From assembly GCA_949987565.1 (NCBI GenBank), contig OX465107.1, positions 10,297,721-10,361,720 on the forward strand: DNA of 64,000 nt, in the 5' to 3' direction. Below the pieces are notes generated by a model, which was not told the origin of the DNA, did not search any database, and was given only the letters and a program-made list of their open reading frames with translations. Position 1 is the stretch's first letter, and the number at the start of each line of letters is the position of its first letter. Source of the DNA: Luidia sarsii. Lineage: Eukaryota; Echinodermata; Asteroidea; Paxillosida; Luidiidae. Positions 23,091 through 33,701 of this stretch are shown piece after piece. Position numbers and translations under genes: made by a program.

Positions 23091-23480
23091 CGGAAAACAG
23101 GTCAAAAAAACAAAACAGAACTAATATTAACAATTAAAAACGACATCCTTTTTTTGGGGGGGGGGATGGGGGGTTAGGAAAAATACATGTACTAGTACTG
23201 GCATTTTTTTTGTATTCTCACCTTGGCCATAAGATGGCATTATTAGTTGTTAGTTTTTGCTAATTTGTTACTAAACCTTGAGTTACATATAGTTTCTTAT
23301 TCCTCCATTTAATTCCTTTATTTACTTATTAAGTAGATTACTGATTAAGCTATGTCCATGTAGCTGCTGAATCAATCAATGTTTTCATTATTTATGGCAT
23401 TGTATGGTCAAATATGTATGTGTACATGTATAAATGTAAGTAGATATTTACCAGTTGGTTGGGCCAACTACTCATCACAG

Positions 23481-23535
23481 CCATCGTATCACTTAATATG
23501 GTGTCTCCCAGATTGACTAAAGTTGACTTAAACAG
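23481..23535 (+). CDS. candidate small exon in left arm
   Basis: CTCATCACAG precedes and GTAATT follows. Only one frame is open; it gives IVSLNMVSPRLTKVDLN and ends after two codon bases, as the next candidate requires. The mirror copy at 27178-27232 has the stronger donor CAG/GTAAGT on the minus strand. No domain is recognised. Confidence 0.35.
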
Positions 23536-23896
23536 GTAATTGAACATATTTTTCAAAATTGTTTCTTTGCATTTACCCTTGAACACTCAAAGGCAAATGT
23601 AGTACTGTACAGTTCTATTCTACAAGTTTGTGAATTTATAATTGATATGGTTTTGTTTTGTTATGTCATGTTTGTTCTTCAACTTTCATTTTCAAGTAGT
23701 CATGGTAATTAACAATATCCATAAGTATACGTTGCAACCGGAAGTAAATTTTATGAACGTCACCATAACCTGAACATTGATGTTTGTTCCTTTTTTTTTC
23801 AATCCAAGTTGCCATTACCATGACAAATTCAAACATAATTTACTGTTACTCTCATTGGACTGTTTGCCAATCACTACGTGTTTCTTCCTTTTTCAG

Positions 23897-23935
23897 TGAC
23901 ATGCTGAATTATTTCTGGCAACTGTTGGAGGACAG
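23897..23935 (+). CDS. candidate 39-bp microexon in left arm
   Basis: A pyrimidine-rich CTTCCTTTTTCAG precedes and GTTTGA follows. Thirteen codons in phase encode SDMLNYFWQLLED. It starts and ends after the second codon base like exons 17654, 37485, 39509 and 46472. An identical copy sits in reverse in the right arm. Confidence 0.4.
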
Positions 23936-24051
23936 GTTTGATTTTAATTTTATGTATTCCCTGTTAGAATCTTTGTAAATCATTCTTATTTTCTTAAAGC
24001 TTACCTTTCCGTCATTTTCCATAACATTTGTTTGTTCTCTACTCACTGAAG

Positions 24052-24120
24052 TTAGGTGGCTGTTGTCTCGCTGGACTACCTGATGACCTACTATTGTTGG
24101 TTCAACACTTGGGAGATTTG
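24052..24120 (+). CDS. candidate exon, F-box-like segment
   Basis: Follows an acceptor-like CTACTCACTGAAG and precedes the strong donor GTAAGA. One open frame reads LAGLPDDLLLLVQHLGDL, resembling the LPxxLLxxI..L core of F-box domains. The single difference in the mirror copy is synonymous in this frame and changes Met to Thr in the alternative frame. It does not join in phase to the microexon at 23897, so the splicing model is open. Confidence 0.35.
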
Positions 24121-24724
24121 GTAAGAATCTCTTAAAAAAAAACGTTGAAGGGCGAGGTAAGATGTATGCCCCAACTAACTGTTAAATACATCCGAAAGTA
24201 CCGGTACTAAGTCTGTGCGTCAAATCAATGTCAATTTTCATTTGTGCCCATTTTGTTATTTAGCTTTGCTATTAAAAGTAAGTCTAATTGATTTGTTGAT
24301 TTTAGGTCAAAACTCATCATATATAATTACAAGATGCGTAGTTAGAGTAATGGTAGTAATTTTGTTTGCCTGCTGGATTTTGTTTAATCGGTACCAGTTT
24401 TGTAATTTTATTCAAATGTAGATGTTTCTTAAAATGATTTCATTTCTTCATAGCAGATTCATCAGCGTTTCATTCAAAAAAATCATTCTATTTTTGTTTA
24501 GTATAGACGCCATTGGGACGCCAACGGTTTTATACTGACATGACTTTTGCTGTAAATCAAAAACATTATTGTGTTTCTTCATGCTCAATATTCCTATTCG
24601 AGAATGCAGTTGATCCTATAACCATGATGTACTCATTACTGCCATCAAATCTTACAATCGTGCTCGATCATGACTGTCATGTAATAAGCATTGCTGAAAA
24701 ATCCACATAATAATCGTATACATT

Positions 24725-25605
24725 TACAAACTGGATCGTGATGGATGGTGCATGGAATGGGTTTGTAATACTCGCAATGTACATCATGTAAGCTACATGT
24801 AGGCCTACGTATTGTTTACTGGGTTGGCATTTTTTACTACTCTCATTTACGTAAGCAGTCGTATACGACGTACATGTACACATGTATGCATTATGACTTA
24901 CATGTACAATACAATGTACAGTACATGTACATGTGGTTGTACATGTACATGTGTGTACATGTACATGTACTGTACATAGGGTGTCGCTAGGGCCATGCAT
25001 TGAATTGAAGCGTGTGTGCCATAATTATAGCCCGTGTTCAACAAGCTGCTGTTCTAGTTCTGACATGTATAACATTTTCTAGAGCGCGCGAGCTCAACTT
25101 ATTTGCATGCATTGGCCATGGGTTTGACCTCTGACCACAAAGTTGTTGGGGTTGGTGGCGTAGAATAATCTAGGCTAATGCCATGATTCATGCAGCCCAC
25201 TGCTGGATGCATGAAACGCGTATGCGCTATCTGCAGTATCAATACATGTATTGTACACATGTACCATGTACACTGTACACAAATGTACATGTGTACAGTA
25301 CATGTACATAAGTCATAGAAAATATCACGTTCAAGTACCGGTATACTGCAGTATGTACATGTACATGTACATGTACTGTACATGTATTGTACATGTTCAT
25401 GTACAGTACATGAACATGTACGGTACGTACAACTGTACATACAGAGTACATTGTACATGTACTGTACTGTACTGTACATTATATACTGTATAACATTTTC
25501 TAGAGCGCGCGAGCTCAACTGATAGGCATGCATTGGCCATGCGTTTGACCCCTGACCAAAAAGTTGCTGGCGTAAATTCACGCAATGATTCATGCAGCCC
25601 AAAAA
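24725..25605. repeat. inverted-repeat spacer: TACATG arrays and two repeat L copies
   Basis: TACATG arrays lie at 24870-24978 and 25240-25480. Repeat L (GAGCGCGCGAGCTCAACT and about 100 bp downstream) occurs at about 25031-25215 and 25488-25600, both forward. Other copies of L are at 50.6/53.8, 54.4 and 54.6 kb, so the spacer is built from a dispersed composite repeat. Confidence 0.8.
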
Positions 25606-25826
25606 CTATGCATCTTGTAATTATATATGATGAGTTTTGACCTAAAATCAACAAATCAATTTGACTTACTTTTTATAGCATTTAAGCTAAAAAACAAAAT
25701 GGGCACAAATGAAAATTGACATTGATTTGACGCACAGACTTAGTACCGGTACTTTCGGATGTTTTTAACAGTTAGTTGGGGCATACATCTTACCTCGCCC
25801 TTCAACGTTTTTTAAGAGATTCTTAC

Positions 25827-25895
25827 CAAATCTCCCAAGTGTTGAACCAACAATAGTAGGTCGTCAGGTAGTCCAGCGAGACAACAGCCACCTAA
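25827..25895 (-). CDS. mirror copy of F-box-like candidate exon
   Basis: Reverse-strand counterpart of 24052-24120, with the same acceptor and donor. One base differs and leaves the LPDDLLLLV reading unchanged. Confidence 0.35.
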
Positions 25896-26010
25896 CTTCA
25901 GTGAGTAGAGAACAAACAAATGTTATGAAAATGACGGAAAGGTAAGCTTTAAGAAAATAAGAATGATTTACAAAGATTCTAACAGGGATTACATAAAATT
26001 AATATCAAAC

Positions 26011-26049
26011 CTGTCCTCCAACAGTTGCCAGAAATAATTCAGCATGTCA
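26011..26049 (-). CDS. mirror copy of the microexon
   Basis: Reverse-strand counterpart of 23897-23935, with identical coding bases and identical acceptor tract. Confidence 0.4.
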
Positions 26050-26226
26050 CTGAAAAAGGAAGAAACACGTAGTGATTGGCAAACAGTCCAATGAGAGTAA
26101 CAGTAAATTGTGTTTGAATTTGTCATGGTAATGGCAACTTGGAATGAAAAAAAGTAACAAACATCAACAGGTTATGGTGACGTTCATAAAATTGACTTCT
26201 GGTTCCAACGTATACTTATGGATATT

Positions 26227-26984
26227 TGGTACATTTAAGTGTACCTCGAAATGCATTGTTTGCAAGACACATGTCAAGGAAATAGACTCTTTCAATGGAC
26301 ATTCTTCTGGAACTACCCACACGACCTATGGCTCTATCACGTGCACTACCTCAAACATCATATACCTCATCTCTTGTAGAGTTTGTAATATTCAGTATGT
26401 TGGCGAGACAAAAAACACCCTCAAAAAACGAATATATGGCCATAGGTCTACCATCAAAACCGGTAAAATGGACACCCCTGTTGGGTATCACTTCAATCTC
26501 CCTGATCATTCGATATCAGATATGAGTGTACTGGGCATAGAATCACTTGGTCACCGTAGTAATGCTGTCCGTCTTAGCCGTGAGAAAATGTGGATGAAGC
26601 GTCTTCGGACTATTCAACCACATGGTCTCAACATCCAGGAGGGTAATGACTAACACCATGCAACTTTCTGATAATCCTTCTTTTGTGTTCAGTCTTTCAC
26701 ACTTCTCTCTTTGATCTTTCCCCCTATTGTCACTAATCCCTACCCCACTCCTTGCCCTTCTCTTTGATCTTTCCCCCTCCTCTCACTAATCTCTACCCTA
26801 CCCCTTGCCCTTCCCTTTGATCTCTCCCTACCAGCTTCACTCTTTGTCCTTTGTTTCTCATCCGTGTCCTATTCACTCTCTCCCCCCTGCCTTCGTGTAC
26901 ATGTATCTGTTTTGTCCTTGTCACTCTGCCTTTGAGAAAGGTCCTGCTAGGATCGAAACGTCAGGCCCACTAAATTTTTTGATT
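26227..26984 (+). mobile_element. 5'-truncated PLE with 14-bp TSD
   Basis: TACTTATGGATATT lies at 26213-26226 and 26985-26998; the left arm has one copy at 23714-23727. The insert begins inside the endonuclease ORF, encodes the GIY-YIG region (YLISCRVCNIQYVGET), stops after GLNIQEGND, then has the pyrimidine-rich 3' region and the terminus GAAACGTCAGGCCCACTAAA. Truncation at the 5' end with a duplication of this length is the expected product of target-primed reverse transcription. Confidence 0.93.
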
Positions 26985-27177
26985 TACTTATGGATATTGT
27001 TAATTACCATGACTACTTGAAAATGAAAGTTGAAGAACAAACATGACATAACAAAACAAAACCATATCAATTATAAATTCACAAACGTGTAGAATAGAAC
27101 TGTTACAGTACTACATTTGCATTTGAGTTTTCAGGGGTAAATGCAAAGAAACAATTTTGAAAAATATGTTCACTTAC

Positions 27178-27232
27178 CTGTTTAAGTCAACTTTAGTCAA
27201 TCTGGGAGACACCATATTAAGTGATACGATGG
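27178..27232 (-). CDS. mirror copy of the 55-bp candidate exon
   Basis: Reverse-strand counterpart of 23481-23535, here with the consensus donor CAG/GTAAGT. In the left arm the donor reads GTAATT, so the donor has diverged between the arms. Confidence 0.35.
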
Positions 27233-27361
27233 CTGTGATGAGTAGTTGGCCCAACCAACTGGTAAATATCTACTTACATTTATATATGTACACATACATA
27301 TTTGACCATACAATGCCATAAATAATGAAAACATTGATTGATTCAGCAGCTACATGTAGCT

Positions 27362-28181
27362 TGTTACGGCCGTAGATTAGGCCTAGATGCCCCTCACACA
27401 TGCCGGGGCAAAAGCCCTGCTCCCTTTGTGCATACGGTAAAATCACCAAACCATAAACCTTTGTGCTCTGCCTGGTCCACGCCCTGTGGAAGGCTTTAAA
27501 AGAGCTTTGTTGCCCATTCATCGGCCTTATTTGCCTCGGGTGACTCAGAAGGAATGCTGACCGGCCTCCTCGCAGGGACGCTCCACTCTACCTACCAGCG
27601 GACGGGCGTGGTCGTCAAGCCCCGTCGGATCTCGAGAACTCGTTAGCCCTACGTGCTCTGTCGAACTCTTGAGTTCCCGTGCGCGGCGGCTCCTGCCAGT
27701 TCTGGACTGGGGCCAGGACCTGGTGGTGTCAGAGCTGCTGCGCTGGACGACGACCCTGCTGACGTTACACGTTACTGAATCGGCGTTTGGATTGCATGAC
27801 ATGCACACCACTACTAAGCCGAGTTGATGGCCGGTCTCTCCATTCCCGAGCCCCGAGACAAATGAGCACCCATCTATACCGGTATAGACCCCTTCTTTAA
27901 TTTGGCCCATTATTTTACATTGCCTCAGTATGGCTATGTTTATTGGCTAGCTATTTTGTATTGTTTAGCTTTATTATGTATTTTGCATTATTCTTTAATA
28001 AATCTGTGTTCTTCGTTCCCTCCTTTTGAAACTCAAACTCTGCTGGAAATCTCCTTTTCTTCCTTCCTGATGTGTTGTGAACCTTGCCCGACTGCTAGTC
28101 AAACAAGTGTTATATCGACTAATTCTCTGTCGTGTGGCTTGCAGCTTGGCTGCGTGCCTTGACTGTCTGCCGCACGTAACA
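27362..28181. mobile_element. solo LTR, 820 bp, 4-bp TSD
   Basis: Starts TGTTACGGCC and ends GCACGTAACA, with TG/CA ends inside the inverted TGTTACG/CGTAACA. AGCT flanks it at 27358-27361 and 28182-28185, and the left arm has one AGCT at the same point. An AATAAA at 27997-28002 fits a polyadenylation signal if the LTR is read forward. No gag or pol is attached, so it is best explained by recombination between two LTRs. The small duplication suggests a Ty3/Gypsy type. Its LTR is unrelated to that of the element at 54.9 kb. Confidence 0.85.
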
Positions 28182-28509
28182 AGCTTAATCAGTAATCTAC
28201 TTAATAAGTAAATAAAGGAATTAAATGGAGGAATAAGAAACTATATGTAACTCAAGGTTTAGTAACAAATTAGCAAAAACTAACAACTAATAATGCCATC
28301 TTATGGCCAAGGTGAGAATACAAAAAAAAATGCCAGTACTAGTACAAGTATTTTTCCTAACCCCCATCCCCCCCAAAAAAGGATGTCGTTTTTAATTGTT
28401 AATATTAGTTCTGGTGTTTTTTTTGACCTGTTAGAGAATACCGAGTGTCACTTTACAAACACAGGCTTGAGAAGCTCGTGCATACAATGCATACGGTCGC
28501 GACTGCGGT

Positions 28510-28660
28510 CCGTGTACATGTACATGTACATGTACTGTACATGTACATACATGTGTGTACACAATACTGTACATATACCGCACTGCACGTGTCCACCGCG
28601 CTAGCGCTGTACACAGTACACGTACATGTACATGTACATGTACATGTACGCATGTACATG
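28510..28660. repeat. TACATG array
   Basis: GTACAT units in two blocks around a GC-rich centre. Overlapping ORFs on both strands are hexamer artefacts. Confidence 0.88.
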
Positions 28661-28978
28661 TTGTACGTACGGACGGACGCATTGTGTACAGTCATGCTGG
28701 ACTGCCCGTAGTCTGGTTCGGGCTCGAGCGATCCTGTACTAGTGCTATGGCAACGTGGTGGCGAAATTCAGACTCCACTCTCGACAACCTGGGCAACAGT
28801 GCAAATAACGGTCGTCCATTATTTTCCCGTAATTTGATGTTATTTCTTTCGATGTTCAGTTGCAAAATTGAAAAATCAGAAAGAGGAGAATATAGGCTTC
28901 GATTTCATGGTAACATTGAACAAATTGAACGATGTTAATAGGGCCCAGTCGACGATCAAAAATGGCGTGTTTGACGCA

Positions 28979-29005
28979 CCCCCCCCCCCCCCCCCCCCCC
29001 CCCCC
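28979..29005. repeat. 27-bp C homopolymer
   Basis: Uninterrupted C tract, G-tract on the minus strand. Its length is likely to vary and to be hard to sequence. Confidence 0.95.
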
Positions 29006-29309
29006 GTTTTCCGGCTCACGTGAGGAAAAGAGAAGTCGGCGAAAAATATGCCACTTTCAAGTTCCGATATCTCAAAAAGGAAGAGACAAAATGTTCTCGA
29101 ATTTGCTGGATTTCTAGAAGATACATGTACGTTGCTGGTGAGGTAAGGCTAAACTGAAACTAGATTTGATTTCCATTTTAAAAAAATATTGAAATTTGAC
29201 TGAGCCGTCGAGTGTGATGGGCGTCCATTTTGTCCGCACGCAAGTAACAACTTTGTTGTTTACTTTGTTACGTTTGGCGGTGGTCGGAAATTCGTCAGAC
29301 TCAACTCGC

Positions 29310-29530
29310 AAAGACCCTTCGCAGATCGTTCGCGAAGAGAGCAGCTTTCGTTCGCGAAGATAAAAGCGGTCTTCGCGAAGCTCTTTTTAATATTCTCGCC
29401 TGTAATGGCCGCTGATATTCGCAAATCGGCAGTCATCTTCGCGAATGAAATGACCCCCTAAACTAGTATGTTTTTAGAAAATGCGAAGCGTTCGCGATTA
29501 ATCCTTCGCGATTAATCCTTCGCGAATCGT
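29310..29530. repeat. cluster of TTCGCGAA palindromes
   Basis: About nine TTCGCGAA, TTCGCGAT or close variants in some 220 bp, including a tandem ATTAATCCTTCGCG pair at about 29497-29525. Spacing is irregular, unlike a normal tandem repeat. Confidence 0.8.
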
Positions 29531-29552
29531 GAAAATATTTTCGATCGGTACT

Positions 29553-32500
29553 GTATCTCACATTGAGAATGTTTGTTTTTCCTTCATATTTTTAAGGTAA
29601 AACAAACTAACTTCAAAAACTACTCTACAAAACAAGAAAAACAACAGAATATCATGCAAGAATGGATACAAACAATACATTGTTACATAGCAAATGATTA
29701 AGTTATGGCAATCTTACAACAGATCAGAAAATGAAAATTTTAATGTTTTAAAATTTATTTCACAATTATGCAGGACGTAACTTTGACACCGTGTCATGTT
29801 ACGTCTTCTCCTTTCAAGTCAAAAGTACAAACAAAATTCAGATAATGAACAAAAAAGGAGGTTCAATGGCATTTGACAGCACCCTAGTAACTTCTGAATT
29901 GTGAGCACAACCTGAAATAATTTGTTGGTTGTCAAAAAGTGGCAAGGGAGAGTTCAAGATGAAGTATGACGTAACACTGACGCCGTGAGAGCTTGGGCAG
30001 ATTTTTTTTCTTTGAGGTCTCTCCTGAAAGTAACTTCCGTTGATTGACTTGCTGTTTTTCACCAGGGCACTTCTCACAGTCGTTGTCTCTGGAATGCACT
30101 TTATCCCTCAAAGAGCCAGGTTATTTTGACCATCTCACAGCCGGGGGGGGGGGGGGGGGGGGTGATTCGCCCAAATAATGTATTTGAATCCAAATTATGG
30201 ATTTGAATGAAATTTTGCAGGGTGATAGTGAATTACATAATAAACATTTATTATTATTTTGAACAAAATTGTGATTTGTCTAATTATAGCTCATTAATTA
30301 TTCATGACTCCATTTTGGGGGGCTTCTTTCTGTTTTCATTTGTTTTCATTGAATTTCCTTTGTTTTTATTGAATTACCCAAATTTGAATAATTTTGACAA
30401 AGAAAATAAGCCACGTACATTAACCCTGTGCACATTAGATGCTATGCTTTTATGTAGTGTAAGTCAATGGCGCCCCCCTCCCCAGCTCTTTTAGGGTTAA
30501 TGCGTAGTCTGATACAAATCATAGTTGGTGCCATGATGAAATCATCCACATCCTGAAAGGAAGAAAAACATAATACGGGATAAATTTGTTGGCCTATATA
30601 TACATATAAAATACGGTCGGTAATTTGGTCAGTTTCCTCACTAGAAAGAGATGTCTCAATTTAGACTTGCATGGGGTGAAATATTTTTTTTTTTAATCCA
30701 ACAGTGCATGTTCCCCGTTAGAATTTTTCAATTTTGGAATTTTTCAAAAAATATTTTTATTCGATTCAAGACGTATAATCTGTGGAAAATTTAGCCACAA
30801 TCACTTGATTACAGCTCATTTAATTTCGGTTTGCCAATTACGTGGAGCGGGTAACCTACAGCTACACGGGAAGTGCAGAACAATCCTGCCTCTCGGCCCG
30901 GCCCGCACCCACGTCACGTACACTGATCGTGCGACGCAACCCTGACACGTTGTAGGAAATCGTACTTCTGCCATTCTTGCATCACCCGATGTCATAAACA
31001 CTCAAAAAATCACTAATATCACATCAATCTTTAAATCAATAAGATTTTCGTACGATCCAGCAGAAAAAGGCCAAAAAAACAATTACGAATCAAGCGTCAA
31101 TGCTAGGCAGACACTGCCGATGTAACGATCACTGATCAACGTAACACATACACGGTGATAAAACACGTGGTCGTTTTATGCGCGAATCATTCGATGTCAA
31201 AAATCCATACAAAAACAAGAAAATTATAACGATCTTTAAGGTGGAAAACGTCTATTAAAATATCCCCAAAATATGCTGAAATACTTACACATTAGATACG
31301 TGTCAAATGCTCGGACAAATGACGACGATGTAACAAGCTAGAAGCCGACGCAACATTTACACCACATGTTCTTCGCGATCTCTTTCACTTCACAACAATC
31401 TACACAGCATGTGACCCTATGTGAATGGTTCGCCATAGAAGGTCGTTTGTAGAAATGGACCATTCCACTATCATCATAGGGGTAAGTCATGATTTGTGTG
31501 ACGAAATGTGTGCCGACGCAACAAAAAATTGAATTACACCACTCACGGTTTTATGGTTTCCGACTAAGGTTGTTCGATATCCGGAATTTTTGGTTTCGAT
31601 ATATCGTCAGGAATATATCGCGATATTTGATATTATCGCGATATCTGGTGCGTTAGCGGAAGTCAAGGTACATGTAGTGACCTGGATTTCTATTCAATAC
31701 ACACTGATTGCCGGAAACTTATATGTAGCAAATGCATCTAACTTTAAGCCATAGTTACCAATTGTTTAACCCCCCCCCCCTTAAACTCCTCATTTATCAA
31801 CGAAAAAAAACCCCAAACAACTATCCCAGGTCGCTCTTTTAAAAGTATACGCCAAAACGAAACTATTTTTTGTTGATGTATTAAGAATACGTTATTACAT
31901 TAAAAAAAGACGATATCCCAGGCGGTTTTCAGCAACTCGATGCTTACATATGACGTCACAAATACATGTCTGGCCAGAGCCAATGGGTCTTCAGATTAAT
32001 ATTCATGAGGGGAGACAAACCATCAGTCCATTTACGTCGGCATAACGATCACCTTGAACAAAATCTGATGTCCCTTTCGGTCGTACGGATGAGTACTGGA
32101 AAAATGTTTACTGTACTTTTTTTGTTTTTGGGGGGGACTGCTAATAAGGAGAATAAAGCAGCAGTTCACCCTTTCTCATCCACGCCGCAAAATGGTTGTT
32201 AGTATACACGTCCAAGTTGGAATCATTCAAGTACCAGAGCAACATAGAAGGGTCGAGAAATCAGAGGTCGCACGTGCGTTATGAACAGTGACGTTTTTCC
32301 AACGTCTTTCCTCTTCGGTTTTGATTTTGATTTTCTGAGATTAAAACATAATTATGTAAAGTATGTATTTTGACGTTATATTTGGCTGCATTGGGAGACA
32401 TCGGTAGGAAATTGAATCTGCAATTTTTGCAGCCTGGATAATATTGTAAACGATCGGATAACTTATGTAGGCCACATGGGGGAAAATGGCCCAAACACGA

Positions 32501-33530
32501 GTCGCTGTGCGTGCCCAGCGTACCGAGGTCGCGCTGTAGGAAAAGTGTGCTACCAACACCGGAAATGAGCTTGCACTTGCAGTGGGTCTGTTGCCGACGC
32601 ATTGCCTTTGTGGAGACTGCGCGCAATGCAAGAGTCAAATGGCTGGCTGGCGCTCCTCTCCCCTTGCGGTTTCGGGTTTTTCATTGTTTTTATTAACGAA
32701 AGCTTATCGCCCTTCAAGATCTCTCTGATGGCCACGCTATACAAGCTTACAGACAGGCGATAATGGGGTTGGGAAACCAGATCTTTTTTCGATATCGCGA
32801 TACTTTTTTCGATATCGCGATACTTTTTTCGATATCGCGATATCGAAAATATCGGGGTATCCTGAAATGCGCTCGATATGATAATCGCCGGAAAGCGATA
32901 TCGCGATATCACGACATATCGAAATATCGAACAACCTTATTTCCGACCCAATAAAAAATGAAAATTAATGTAAAATTACAGGTTTTTCTTGAATGATATT
33001 TTGAGTAAAGCATAGTGTGACACAATGTAACGATATATTTCCCATTATATTTATTGTGAAAAAATATACACCCCTCTCAATCGACGCAACTATTTATCCA
33101 GAATTTGACACGGCAGTTACGTCGGGCAGCGCTAAGTGCAGAGCTGAATTTTAAAAATACTTGACGTATTTTCGGAAAAGTGACACAACAGGACATTTCG
33201 GTCAGCATTTGTTGTTTCGTTGCCATAAAATATAATTTGTCTGTTGCACCTCATTTTGAGAAAAATAGTTGCTGAAATTTCGGAGTTTTCATGTCACAAT
33301 TTCACCTAAAAAATAGATCATGACACCACTGATTTTTTTTGTTTTTAATATTTTTATCAATGTTCCAGATAGTTAAATTTGGTGTCATTTTGGAGGGGAC
33401 ATTCCCTTCTAAATGGATATATAGCATTAAAAACAAAAAGAGCAACGGGGTAGAAGAGAGAAAGACACAAACATGCTACTTTGGTGAATTGACTACTGTG
33501 TCCCAACCTGGTGAAACGACCCATATATAT
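29553..33530 (+). repeat. segmental duplication copy 1 (partner 60662-63478)
   Basis: Nearly identical to 60662-63478 in the same orientation. This copy carries a hAT-like insertion at 31565-32939 and lacks two blocks of about 50 and 150 bp present in copy 2 near 61540-61620 and 61650-61825. It includes a 20-bp G tract at 30143. No gene is recognisable inside; short ORFs shared by the copies are not domain-bearing. Confidence 0.9.
31565..32939. mobile_element. hAT-like element, 1375 bp, 8-bp TSD
   Basis: Begins TAAGGTTGTTCGATAT and ends ATATCGAACAACCTTA, an inverted 16-bp pair. TTTCCGAC is at 31557-31564 and 32940-32947, and once at 62899-62906 in the unoccupied duplicate. Subterminal GATATCGCGATA palindromes occur near both ends, with three tandem 20-bp copies at about 32789-32848. 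No transposase is found, so it is non-autonomous. Confidence 0.9.
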
Positions 33531-33701
33531 TTTTAAATATTTTTTTATTATTATTTAATGACATAAAGTAACATGGCCTAATAGGCTTTTATAAAAAAAA
33601 AGAAAAAAAAAGGGGCAGCTAGAGAAAGTACCAAAAAGGAGGAAATGTGTCTCTTGAGTGACATTGGGAAAGGTCATAACTGAAGAAGCAGTGAGAAAGA
33701 G

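Larger units (their letters stand above)
23095..24341 (+). repeat. large inverted repeat, left arm
   Basis: About 1247 bp matched in reverse by 25606-28433 once two insertions in that arm are removed. Differences are scattered single bases and a few short indels. The spacer of about 1.26 kb holds TACATG arrays and two copies of repeat L. This arm holds the unoccupied versions of both insertion sites. Confidence 0.9.
25606..28433 (-). repeat. large inverted repeat, right arm with two insertions
   Basis: Reverse complement of 23095-24341. After subtracting the PLE (with 14-bp duplication) and the 820-bp solo LTR (with 4-bp duplication) it is about 1232 bp, close to the left arm's 1247 bp. Confidence 0.9.

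Noticed and set aside
24677..25654. Met-Tyr, Cys-Thr and Val-His rich ORFs at TACATG arrays
   Set aside because: Translation of a palindromic hexamer gives dipeptide repeats on both strands; the same occurs at 12.1, 15.1, 19.9, 28.5 and 35.3 kb.
27545..27910. 121-codon minus-strand ORF in the solo LTR
   Set aside because: No domain, no splice signals, and it lies wholly within an LTR with TG/CA ends and a target duplication.
28979..29005. C homopolymer as an assembly gap or adaptor
   Set aside because: Comparable G/C runs recur at 30143, 61256 and 63599, with duplicates at matching positions, so they appear to be real sequence, though their lengths are uncertain.
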